From RGIG7179 sp051893555 (GTDB lineage: Bacteria > Bacillota > Clostridia > Peptostreptococcales > Anaerovoracaceae), in assembly GCA_051893555.1 (NCBI GenBank), contig JBJFHL010000011.1:8245-72244 (forward strand): DNA of 64,000 bases, written 5' to 3'. A program made the position numbers and the translations under genes. Below the pieces are notes generated by a model. It searched no databases. It was not told where the DNA came from and saw nothing but the letters and a program-made list of their open reading frames with translations. Shown one piece after another: positions 27,101 through 34,014 of the stretch; position 1 is the first letter of the stretch; the number at the start of each line of letters is the position of its first letter.

Positions 27101-28560
27101 GTGTGCACTTCCTGCGTACAAACTAATGTATAGCAATCTTTGTCATGGGTATGTTCTGTCTGGTCACAGGCGTAACCACAACTTGCATCATGAATGTGCT
27201 CTTCCTGCCCACATGCCAGGGATCCATCCGGATTGTAGGTGAACTCCGTTTCAGGTTTTGCATTGATTTTTGCTGATTTAATATAGGAATATTCCTCGTC
27301 GTTCGCATTTTCGCCCCAGAATACAACAGTAACCTTTGCTGTATTACTAGGCTGCCAAATTGCCTTGTAAGTACGATTCTCTGCCGGCATGGTAGTTGGC
27401 ATATTTTCTTCTTTTATCGGTTCGCCATTCAGTTCCCAGCCTGTAAAATCATATCCCTCTCTAATCGGTCTACTTTGGTAAACAATCGGCGCACCATATC
27501 TCGCATATGTTGGCTCTACGCCATATCCGCCATCAAGATCAAAGTTCATCAGATAGTAGTAACGATCATAGTAGATTTCCACGATAGTAGAACCATCCGC
27601 TGCAATAGCAGGTGTTTCATACAGAAGTGCATAAAAACCTTCATAATTTTTTGCAACATCCGGAACTGTGCTTGCAGTCAGACCCTGCTTTGTCTCTGTT
27701 TCAGCTACAGTATAATTATCGTCATTCACATTCTGCTGATAATGAATGACCGTATAGTTCACATTGGTCGGCTTATATACTACATTGATCGTGTCATCCT
27801 GATCGATTGCCGTGTAATTCAGTTCAATAGAGGTCTGCAGAACGTCATTTACATATGGCAGATAGCCCTGAACCGTCGGAAACGTTACTGTCGTAGAGAA
27901 ATCACTGCCGGCTGCCAGGTTTGCAGTATACGGATCCGCTGCGATTTCATTGTTTTCAAACAGGTAATTGATTACAATATTATAAGTAGACGGTGTATCA
28001 TCTAACGGTGCGACAGGTTCATCTGCTGCTTCCTCATCATTAGAGAGGTCATATGTCGTACTTCTTAATGACCAGGTTGTATTCTCTTCCGGAACATCCG
28101 CATCCACGGAAACACTCGCCGCATCGTCATTAGATGGGGCGTATGTATTTTGCCCCGCAAAATCCGTCTGCTGGCTGTAATCTACAGTCACGGTAACCGG
28201 TTCGCTTACGGCATTCTGACCACCGGAAACTGCGACGCAGCGGATTTCAACGGCGTCATTCTGCAGCAGGCTTGCAACCATCGCATAGGATAAATCCAGA
28301 GACTCATCTTCTGCTCCGGCGATGTTCACCCAAAGGTTTTCATTCACCTGAATCTGCCACTGGCACTGCGTCAGTTCCATCTCGTCACTGACGACTGTCA
28401 GCTGCACTTTTTCATTCTGCGGCAGAGAAACACTGTCTACAGGATTCCCATTTTCGCAAATGTTAACGGATAATTCGCTGCTTGCGTAAGATGGTGAGAT
28501 TGGAAGCATACTGAAAACCATCGCAAAGCACAGCATGATTGTTAAGAATCTCTTTTTCAC
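24127..28560 (-). CDS. Giant secreted repeat protein with Cys/His-rich tracts
   Basis: This 1477-residue protein starts with a signal peptide (KKRFLTIMLCFAMVFSMLPI..., about 1-26). It then has MucBP-like repeats (about 205-345), an InlB-type repeat (GYDFTGWELNGEPI, about 345-410), and a Cys/His-rich region (about 448-625) with eight or so units like EHTHDKDCY and CGKTAHKHDEGCY. More InlB-type (FGGWYLNPECTG, EFVGWFY) and MucBP-like repeats (YTVKYLNKDTGEPV) follow, then a C-terminal SpaA/DUF5979-like domain (DLTITKTGTQSIDENQAFIF). No sorting signal or membrane anchor ends it. It is probably an adhesin or matrix protein. It lies between two TasA-like genes in one transcription unit. Confidence 0.8.
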   Translation of the reverse strand: MKKRFLTIMLCFAMVFSMLPISPSYASSELSVNICENGNPVDSVSLPQNEKVQLTVVSDEMELTQCQWQIQVNENLWVNIAGAEDESLDLSYAMVASLLQNDAVEIRCVAVSGGQNAVSEPVTVTVDYSQQTDFAGQNTYAPSNDDAASVSVDADVPEENTTWSLRSTTYDLSNDEEAADEPVAPLDDTPSTYNIVINYLFENNEIAADPYTANLAAGSDFSTTVTFPTVQGYLPYVNDVLQTSIELNYTAIDQDDTINVVYKPTNVNYTVIHYQQNVNDDNYTVAETETKQGLTASTVPDVAKNYEGFYALLYETPAIAADGSTIVEIYYDRYYYLMNFDLDGGYGVEPTYARYGAPIVYQSRPIREGYDFTGWELNGEPIKEENMPTTMPAENRTYKAIWQPSNTAKVTVVFWGENANDEEYSYIKSAKINAKPETEFTYNPDGSLACGQEEHIHDASCGYACDQTEHTHDKDCYTLVCTQEVHTHSASCYTCGLKSHTHDISCYAGVGSASYAGFGAPSNPTNGYVAREALSIDGKVIYINGTWYKYTGSTSTGNVASTTCGETEGVHNHTDTCLGCGKTEHKHTDYTGSCYKLTCTKTEHTHSDACQYNCGKTAHKHDEGCYMSDPGLDSGLWKFVKSDTVTVAADGSSIVNVYYDRIEKTLTFNYNYNNRNNYQSSETITAKWGSNIAEQYKKIAANAGSTFWSAEWGGSGPYTNYFGVMPQNSATYYNRGTTGSEGTMTYWGQDLDGNYTVKLFEVTGVGGYRVTVEDRYEFEGFTYDHGTSTGSSCNGAKFYYTRNSYTLTFNDGYSDVKSESVKYEAPLSSYSGFVPSVPSAYEPGSVVFGGWYLNPECTGEKYELEKHNMPAENILLYAKWEPVSHYVRFYLDKNAYEDDQELSTHPIQTVLHGNKLNPEPSNPVNGSYEFVGWFYMENGVEKAFDFANMPVTKDLKVYGKWSSNVLKQYTILYKIQDTDTKIAMPTLGSGLAGVTKTFEAKGGTELYADYQEGYFPVVKSHSMTLDINATEENDTNVYTFWYVQKDAVPYTVKYLNKDTGEPVADEITVSDNRKAVVTETFKPVSGMMPDAYQKRLIVSVADDAVNEIIFYYSEDTTHAYYKITHYTENLATDAQGNPTWTEYASSQIVGDIGTTYGADPLTISGFTYDGNVEGTVASGELTADGLELKLYYTRNSYPYQVRYLEQGTGKQLADPKNGTGKYGQVVSESAIEIEDYEAVDPKSQTLSIKIESDAEAKLNIISFYYKEKEVTIKYEVVGPQGETNFGSVSPTSETLKVLSGDAKGSTATANERYRFVGWYSDSSCGILLSTDAKYTPSKVDKKNVAATYYAKFEYDVADLTITKTGTQSIDENQAFIFRIQGKDSRTSGLDMKVVIKGNGIVTVKDLLIGEYTVTEETEWSWRYTPEKTSKTITLSAIEENNVPFTNSRGTGANNWKWLNGASYVENKFSKVDVVAGE

Positions 28561-28573
28561 TTAGCTTCCCCCC

Positions 28574-29170
28574 TTACTCGGCGTTTACCGGCCATCCTTC
28601 TGCTTCAAGGACGGACTCGCCGTTATTTGCTTTCTGCACTGCCTGCGCGGATATAATGATATTCGCGGTACAGTTCTGATATGTATTATCCATATCTTTG
28701 CTGAAGGACACTGTATTAAACAGTGCTGTCGTCAGTTCTCCGGACGCAACCGGTTTCTGATAATAGTAGTAACCGTCTCTGTATGCCCAGTCGGAGGACT
28801 GAATGTCATATGTCATGACGGAAGTGCTGAGTGCTGTGCCGTTCGGATTTTGTTCGGTCGGTGCACTTGTGATTCCCGCATCCACCTTGACGCGGATCCA
28901 TGCTTCCGAAGCTCCGGTATTCTGCACTTTTACGATTTTGGAAACTGTGGTTCCCGGCATCACGCCTGAAATTCCGTTCTCCGGAAAGTCCACCTGCGTC
29001 AGACCATCCGCTCCCTGAATTTCCTGTTTTTCCACGAGTTCGATGTTTACACCGCCTGTGGTGATTACATTGTGCGCTGTGTCCTCACCGCTGAAGTATG
29101 CGAGGGTGCCTGTCGTAAAAGCAGTCATGCAAAGTGCTACAACAAGCAGCAGCAAAACCTTCTTTTTCAT
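28574..29170 (-). CDS. Secreted TasA/CalY-like protein with SipW-type signal (copy 4)
   Basis: This 198-residue protein has the signal KKKVLLLLVVALCMTAFTTG followed by TLAYFSGEDTAHNVITTG, the SipW-dependent pattern of a hydrophobic core, G-T-x-A-Y-F and a conserved N-x-[FI]-x-x-G after the cut. The mature domain has the motif GVMPGTTVSKIVKVQNTG, shared with camelysin/TasA proteins, which builds a beta sandwich. AAAGGAG sits before the ATG. It is the first gene of the second transcription unit, directly after the promoter at 29278-29283. Confidence 0.82.
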   Translation of the reverse strand: MKKKVLLLLVVALCMTAFTTGTLAYFSGEDTAHNVITTGGVNIELVEKQEIQGADGLTQVDFPENGISGVMPGTTVSKIVKVQNTGASEAWIRVKVDAGITSAPTEQNPNGTALSTSVMTYDIQSSDWAYRDGYYYYQKPVASGELTTALFNTVSFSKDMDNTYQNCTANIIISAQAVQKANNGESVLEAEGWPVNAE

Positions 29171-29241
29171 AAATCATACTCCTTTCAATTATCTCTACAC
29201 CAACAAGATGCCGTATTATTCATTCAACTTCTGACCAAACA

Positions 29242-29322
29242 GGCCATATGAGAAAATCCGTAATGATAATATCTTCTATTATACCACAGATTCTCTCATA
29301 TGGCCTGCCCAAAATGGGCAGG
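29242..29322 (-). promoter_or_regulatory. Internal promoter of the fibre locus inside a 12-base inverted repeat
   Basis: On the minus strand TGG-TATAAT (29283-29278) is an extended -10. The perfect 12-base inverted copies GGCCATATGAGA (29242-29253) and TCTCATATGGCC (29294-29305) flank it, one over the -35 region and one just past the start site. A hairpin CCTGCCC/GGGCAGG (29304-29322) adjoins and has no T tract. The arrangement looks like a pair of repressor sites or a leader hairpin. Confidence 0.55.
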
Positions 29323-29336
29323 ACCAAAAATATTTA

Positions 29337-30101
29337 CTATTTGAACATTGCAACATATGCAGCATCGATGTCTTCGATTTCAGCTGCCTGAATTGCGTAT
29401 GCGGTGAAGGTCATCTTGAAGGTAGACGCATCGGTGTTGAAGTTAGACTTGGAAACGTTATCAATGTAGTAAGCATCTTCTCCGTTGAACATGGATGCTG
29501 TAACGGTATCAGGCATGCCGAATGCAGTCATGAAAGTTACGGATTCTTCAGCGCTCAGAGTTTTCTTACCGATATATCCCAGAATTACTTCAAGCTTCTT
29601 CGGGTTAGCCTGATCAGCTGCACCATTCACCCATTTACTGATTTCATCAAGGTTCATAACCTTCCAGTCAGCATGCTTGATTCCAGTGAACCAACGATCC
29701 ACAACTGCAGCGCGCAGAGCATTATCGCTAGCAAGATCATTTACAAATTCAATGAAACCCGGGTAGTCACCCTGCAGTCCGCCGATGTTATTCTTATAAG
29801 CATCTACGCCCATCAGATTAATCAGGCTGACATATTTATTCATGTCCATTTTCAGGAAAACATAGGCATCCTGGCTGCCTTTATCTACAGTAATGGTAGG
29901 GTCTTTATCATAAGATTTTCCCGGCATCAGGGTTGCATCGCCCTTCCAATTAGGTTCGGTTAAATCGATACCTACATTACCAACGGTAAATTCATTTACC
30001 TTAGCATCCGTTGAATCAGTGAAATAAGCTAATGTGCCGCCTACTACTGCGGTCAGTGCCAGGCATGCTACCAGACAAATAGATAAAATCTTCTTTTTCA
30101 T
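29337..30101 (-). CDS. Secreted TasA/CalY-like protein with SipW-type signal (copy 3)
   Basis: This protein of 254 residues is the closest in size to Bacillus TasA. Signal: KKKILSICLVACLALTAVVG then GTLAYFTDSTDAKVNEFTVG, an almost ideal SipW-type site. The mature part has LMPGKSYDKDPTITVDKGSQ and DAYVFLKMDMN, typical of the camelysin/TasA domain, with an insertion around residues 85-170. The ATG at 30101 follows AAGGAAGGG; the longer frame to 30161 is not supported. It is the last gene before the internal promoter. Confidence 0.85.
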   Translation of the reverse strand: MKKKILSICLVACLALTAVVGGTLAYFTDSTDAKVNEFTVGNVGIDLTEPNWKGDATLMPGKSYDKDPTITVDKGSQDAYVFLKMDMNKYVSLINLMGVDAYKNNIGGLQGDYPGFIEFVNDLASDNALRAAVVDRWFTGIKHADWKVMNLDEISKWVNGAADQANPKKLEVILGYIGKKTLSAEESVTFMTAFGMPDTVTASMFNGEDAYYIDNVSKSNFNTDASTFKMTFTAYAIQAAEIEDIDAAYVAMFK

Positions 30102-30182
30102 ACTTTTTCCCTTCCTTTTGATTTTCTTATTTATGTATACCCTGAAAAAAGGGTGATACATCAGATTTGATTAAGCTTGTGT

Positions 30183-30764
30183 CTACGAATTTGCAATCGT
30201 CCAAGCTTGCGCAGCAGTTGTGATATTGCTATCACGCTGAACCGCATATGCAGTGAAAGTCAGAGTCGGATTTGTTGTCCTTACTGTATCAACTTCTGCT
30301 TTCGTAAGATTCTGGCTTACTGTGATTTTGTTGTCAGCCAGAACGGCAAATTCAGTGTTAGATGTTGCCGCATCTACTGTTTTGAAGTATACTCCCGATA
30401 CATTCTCAAGTGGAGCCCAACCGTCTGCAAGCTGATATTTAACTTTTAAAGTTGTCCCATCCGTTTCTTTGAATGTCGGCCAGTTGCTTTCCTCGACCTT
30501 CACAAAGAGCCAGCAGTCTTCCGAGTTTGCCTGAACCGTTACCTTCGGGTTTTTTGTGATATCGTTTCCCGGAAGGATTTTGTAACTGTTTCCTGTTGTT
30601 TCAGCTAATGTAATAGTGATATCACCATAGGTGAAGGTATTGACAACGGGAGCAGGATTGGAAACCAGCCAAGCAACGGATCCGCCAATCACACATCCTA
30701 CCACCAGGACCATAACAAGAAGAACTACAAACGTTTTACTGTTTACACCTTTTTTCGTTTTCAT
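30183..30764 (-). CDS. Secreted TasA/CalY-like protein with SipW-type signal (copy 2)
   Basis: This 193-residue protein begins with KTKKGVNSKTFVVLLVMVLV and a SipW-type site GGSVAWLVSNPAPVVNTFTYG; Trp replaces the usual Tyr of AYF. The mature domain has ILPGNDITKNPKVTVQANSE and CWLFVKVEESN, the same core as copies 1 and 3. The ATG at 30764 lies 8 bases after AGGAGG. It ends 81 bases before copy 3. Confidence 0.82.
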   Translation of the reverse strand: MKTKKGVNSKTFVVLLVMVLVVGCVIGGSVAWLVSNPAPVVNTFTYGDITITLAETTGNSYKILPGNDITKNPKVTVQANSEDCWLFVKVEESNWPTFKETDGTTLKVKYQLADGWAPLENVSGVYFKTVDAATSNTEFAVLADNKITVSQNLTKAEVDTVRTTNPTLTFTAYAVQRDSNITTAAQAWTIANS

Positions 30765-30836
30765 TCCTCGCACCTCCTTTCAATTGCAGCGATCAAATTA
30801 AAATTATGTGTTAAGTATGTTTCAGTATGTTTCGAT

Positions 30837-31421
30837 TTAGCTTAAAGGAGCTGCTGCCCATGCTGCCTCTGCGGTCGCAAAGGTGTCAGCCTGAACTGCA
30901 TATGCAGTAACCTTGATTTGAGCATTTGCATAGTTTGAAGTCGCTGCATCCCCTGCAATTTTGAATTTCTCGAATACTTTAATTTCTGCGTTTGCAGTTA
31001 CCTTTGTATTGTAAGCATATACATTGGTCTCACCATTTACAGGCGTCCAGCCCTTTGCAGCCATCTGTGCAGCAATCGTTGAAGCAGTATCTTCGATTGC
31101 TGAGATTCCGTTTTCAACTTTTACGAACAGCCAGCTTTCTTCACTGTCACTGGAAACATGAATTGTAGGATCCTTGGTGTACTCATGTCCCGGCATCAGC
31201 TTGTAGCTGTTTGCCTTTACACGTCCAGCCCCACTCCCAGTAACTACAATTCCGTCAGTGTCGACTTTCGCTTCGTCCAGCGTGATTGCTACCTTACCTA
31301 CGGTAAAGGTGTTGGTTACAATATCCGTAGACGTCAGATACGCCATCGTTCCCATGACGGAAACCAGTACCAGCATAACTGCACATGCCAGCATGAGAAT
31401 TGTCTTCTTTGTCTTGCTCAT
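30837..31421 (-). CDS. Secreted TasA/CalY-like protein with SipW-type signal (copy 1)
   Basis: This 194-residue protein has the signal SKTKKTILMLACAVMLVLVS and cleavage region GTMAYLTSTDIVTNTFTVG. The mature part carries LMPGHEYTKDPTIHVSSDSE and SWLFVKVENGI, the shared camelysin/TasA core. The ATG at 31421 follows AGGAGG. It lies 59 bases after the signal peptidase gene and is probably its first substrate in the unit. The upstream gap of copy 2 (about 30811-30838) holds a tandem AGTATGTTTC repeat. Confidence 0.84.
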   Translation of the reverse strand: MSKTKKTILMLACAVMLVLVSVMGTMAYLTSTDIVTNTFTVGKVAITLDEAKVDTDGIVVTGSGAGRVKANSYKLMPGHEYTKDPTIHVSSDSEESWLFVKVENGISAIEDTASTIAAQMAAKGWTPVNGETNVYAYNTKVTANAEIKVFEKFKIAGDAATSNYANAQIKVTAYAVQADTFATAEAAWAAAPLS

Positions 31422-31480
31422 AATATTTTCCTCCTGAATTTTATTAAACAAATCTATAGGGAGCCTTGTGGCGTTACCCT

Positions 31481-32053
31481 CTACTGGGTGTCATTTTCTG
31501 CTTCGGCAGCGCGCTTTCCTTTTTTCGGTTTCTTTTCCGTTTTCTCGCTGTCATCGCTGAACAGCAGATCCGGCAGGAACAGAAGCAGGAGCACGATGGC
31601 CGCTGCGGAAATGGCGATATACATGCCAGGCGGGTGCTGAATATAGTCGGCGAAGAAGCCCAGCTTCGGAATGGTGAAAATCGGACTTCCAACCACATTC
31701 TTATAGTGCACCAGACTGCCGTCCTCACTGTCGTTGGCATCCCCCTTGGTACGGAAGCGGATTACGGAATCGTCCTCTTCATCCGGTACGATACCTACGA
31801 TTCTGTGGGTTGCCACCGTATCCTCATCCAGCATGAAGGTGATCACATCGCCTTCCTCCAGCTGGAACGGGTCCACCGTTTTTACATAAATCAGGGATCC
31901 GACATGATAGGTCGGTTCCATGGAACCGGACAGTACCGTGAATACATGCATGCCGAGTACCCGCGGAGCCACCAGCAGGATCACAAGGATCAAAGCCAGG
32001 ATCACGACGAGTGTGGATAAAAAATTGGTTACCTTTTTAATCGTCTGTGTCAT
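31481..32053 (-). CDS. sipW: SipW-type (ER-type) signal peptidase I
   Basis: This protein of 190 residues has an N-terminal membrane anchor, the catalytic serine in VLSGSMEPTYHVGSLIYVK, and the conserved VATHRIVG where the ER and archaeal type uses His instead of Lys. An Asp-containing RFRTKGDANDSED box follows, then a second membrane segment near the C-terminus and a lysine-rich tail. This is the SipW class that processes TasA/CalY-type fibre proteins. The ATG at 32053 follows TTGGAG. It heads a gene group with five candidate substrates, which strongly supports its role. Confidence 0.92.
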   Translation of the reverse strand: MTQTIKKVTNFLSTLVVILALILVILLVAPRVLGMHVFTVLSGSMEPTYHVGSLIYVKTVDPFQLEEGDVITFMLDEDTVATHRIVGIVPDEEDDSVIRFRTKGDANDSEDGSLVHYKNVVGSPIFTIPKLGFFADYIQHPPGMYIAISAAAIVLLLLFLPDLLFSDDSEKTEKKPKKGKRAAEAENDTQ

Positions 32054-32122
32054 AAAAATCTCCAAAAGTTCAGAATTCTCCTGTGCGCACCGCAGGTGCT
32101 GCACATTGTTTCACGGATTTTG

Positions 32123-32309
32123 GTTACATTCCATGTTACCGTACTACATATCTGTAACTTTCATGTGTATTACATTTTACCACGTAGGTAACAGAAATTC
32201 AACTAGCTGGGTGCTAAATTCTGTCAAAAAAATTATGCGACATGATTCGACTCCCCGATCCGTGTTTCTGTTCCAAAGTATACCATGCACTGGTTACAGT
32301 TTCGGTTAC
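32123..32309. promoter_or_regulatory. Cluster of GTTAC/GTAAC boxes upstream of sipW
   Basis: Six copies of GTTAC or its complement: 32123-32127, 32135-32139, 32154-32158, 32188-32192, 32293-32297 and 32305-32309. Several are extended to GGTTACA or GTTACC. One lies in the promoter spacer and three lie just downstream of it. They may bind a regulator of the fibre operon. Confidence 0.5.
32174..32202 (-). promoter_or_regulatory. Promoter of sipW
   Basis: On the minus strand TTGAAT (32202-32197), a 17-base spacer ending TGG, and TAAAAT (32179-32174). The leader to sipW is about 115 bases. Confidence 0.7.
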
Positions 32310-32340
32310 ACTTTGCAGAAATACATTCATTATTTTTTTA

Positions 32341-32826
32341 CACAAAAAATCCACCCTTCTTCCATTTGGATTCCGGATGGACTTCTGCTGTTGTATCATT
32401 GCATTCTATTCGGTTGTTACTTCACCTCTGAAGCCGATGCATCTTCCTCCAGGCCAAACTCCCGATAAAGCTGGTGACGGTATGCTTTGTCCGTCGAGAC
32501 TTTTTTCAGATCTTCAAACCGGTTCTGCTCAATCAGCAGCATGTTCAGCTTTCCAAGTTTGTCTTCTCCGATGTCTATCCCCTCCGTACGGCCTTCTCCA
32601 TATCCTTCTTCACGTCCTTCACCATATCCGTCCTCGCGGCCTTCACTGTATCCATCTTCATGGCCTTCTCTCCTGGCATACTCCACTTCTGTATTCCAGT
32701 GCAGCTCAGCACGTATTTTCGATTCCATCCTCTGATATTCGACTTCATCCTTGGTCAGTGATCTGTATGCTTTTTCAGACATGGCAAATTCCTCCCCGGC
32801 TAAGATTTCCTGTACACAGTCGTTCA
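32341..32826. repeat. Segmental duplication, copy 1 (Rpn 3' half and downstream)
   Basis: This segment is nearly identical to 33575 to about 34010, at an offset of 1234 bases at the left end. It covers the terminator and the last 135 or so codons of the Rpn gene. Copy 1 is about 50 bases longer because it has more EGREDGYG-coding units. Confidence 0.85.
32344..32380 (-). terminator. Terminator of the Rpn gene
   Basis: On the minus strand CCATCC (32380-32375) pairs, with one wobble, with GGGTGG (32356-32351), followed by six T. The same structure is repeated at 33578-33614. Confidence 0.6.
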
Positions 32827-33436
32827 TCGTTTCGTCGTTGGCATACTTCAGGTAAATCGCCAGCTTTTCAATTCGTCTCAATTCCGAAATCGGTTTCTTC
32901 CTGTCCGTTTTATCCAGCTCCAGAAAGTGAAAAGACAGACGGTCACTGAGCAGCAGCCCTGTTTCCCGTTCTCTTACCTCGAACACATTGTGGCAGAAAG
33001 GAAGAGATGGGAACAGAACGCCGTTTACGATGGAAACAACAATGCTTTTCTTCATCTTATCATAACTTTCCCCTTGCTGCAATGAAGAATTCACCAGTCT
33101 GCCGCCATAAAAGACAACACGATTCGGGTAAACAGCAAGATGCCCCGTCTGTACTTCTATGTCCAAGAGCTCACCCCGGCTGGTTTCCGCACGTATATCC
33201 ATAATCGTTTCTTTTCCTTCTGATGATTCTGCAGTGTCAATAGGATTCTTAATCTCGATGGCTTGGATCGGATCCTCCTTCCGGTCCAGAATAATATTCA
33301 GGATTTCCATCAGTGCTGCCCGGGAATCATCCCGGTCTCTGCCGAATACGGTACGAAAGACGTAATCACTGGTCAGCGGCAGTTCACTTCTGTGTGTGTT
33401 TGCAAACAAGTCTGTTGCAGCAATCTGTTTTGTCAT
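32417..33436 (-). CDS. Rpn-family recombination-promoting nuclease / PD-(D/E)XK putative transposase
   Basis: This 339-residue protein matches the Rpn/PDDEXK_2 family. The N-terminus has LPLTSDYVFRTVFGRD; the nuclease core has MDIRAETSRGELLDIEVQTG (Asp, then ExQ), and later YGGRLVNSSLQQGE and FHFLELDK. Relatives are DNA endonucleases that raise recombination. A charged tail holds four short tandem units like EGREDGYG (about residues 255-285). AAGGAG precedes the ATG. It is the full-length copy; the last 135 or so codons are duplicated upstream of it as a fragment. Confidence 0.85.
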   Translation of the reverse strand: MTKQIAATDLFANTHRSELPLTSDYVFRTVFGRDRDDSRAALMEILNIILDRKEDPIQAIEIKNPIDTAESSEGKETIMDIRAETSRGELLDIEVQTGHLAVYPNRVVFYGGRLVNSSLQQGESYDKMKKSIVVSIVNGVLFPSLPFCHNVFEVRERETGLLLSDRLSFHFLELDKTDRKKPISELRRIEKLAIYLKYANDETMNDCVQEILAGEEFAMSEKAYRSLTKDEVEYQRMESKIRAELHWNTEVEYARREGHEDGYSEGREDGYGEGREEGYGEGRTEGIDIGEDKLGKLNMLLIEQNRFEDLKKVSTDKAYRHQLYREFGLEEDASASEVK

Positions 33437-33574
33437 AATGTTCTCCTTCTATAAATACGTTTACTGGTTTCATAACGGCTTCCATGAAATAGTTTACAGT
33501 ACACGCAAGAAAAAATGGAATTTATTTTCAGACAACGTTCGACAAAAACCAAAGAATTTCAACAATCTTAGAAG

Positions 33575-34010
33575 CACAAAAAATCCACCCTTCTTCCATT
33601 TGGATTCCGGATGGACTTCTGCTGTTGTATCATTGCATTCTATTCGGTTGTTACTTCACCTCTGAAGCCGATGCATCTTCCTCCAGGCCAAACTCCCGAT
33701 AAAGCTGGTGGCGGTATGCTTTGTCCGTCGAGACTTTTTTCAGATCTTCAATCCGGTTCTGCTCAATCAGCAGCATGCTCAGCTTTCCAAGTTTGTCTTC
33801 CCCGATGTCGATCCCCTCCGTACGGCCTTCTCCATATCCTTCTTCACGGCCTTCTCTCCTGGCATACTCCACTTCTGTATTCCAGTGCAATTCAGCACGT
33901 ATTTTCGATTCCATCCTCTGATATTCGACTTCATCCTTGGTCAGTGATCTGTATGCTTTTTCAGACATGGCAATTTCCCTCCCGGCTAAGATTTCCTGTA
34001 CATCGTTGTT
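33575..34010. repeat. Segmental duplication, copy 2
   Basis: Near-identical to 32341-32826, starting at CACAAAAAATCC. Homology stops at about 34007, just inside the downstream edge of the B3/B4 gene's 3' end. Confidence 0.85.
33651..34010 (-). pseudogene. Truncated Rpn-family fragment (C-terminal half only)
   Basis: The reading frame matches the Rpn C-terminus from VQEILAG to EEDASASEVK but lacks the whole nuclease core. It has only one and a half of the charged repeat units against four in the intact copy. A possible ATG at 34025 adds seven unrelated residues and overlaps the B3/B4 gene's stop. It is a decayed partial duplicate, unlikely to encode an active nuclease. Confidence 0.8.
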
Positions 34011-34014
34011 CCTA

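Larger units (their letters stand above)
32054..32416. other. Gene-free sipW control region and Rpn 3' end
   Basis: No coding region lies here. It holds the sipW promoter, six GTTAC-type boxes between 32123 and 32309, and, at 32341 onward, the start of a segment duplicated at 33575, including a minus-strand terminator. Confidence 0.7.

Noticed and set aside
26690..27225. Repeats that could suggest a CRISPR array
   Set aside because: The repeats encode Cys/His units in frame of the giant protein; unit lengths vary and there are no constant-length spacers.
29304..29322. Terminator after TasA-like copy 3
   Set aside because: The CCTGCCC/GGGCAGG hairpin has no T tract on either strand, so it is listed as part of the control region.
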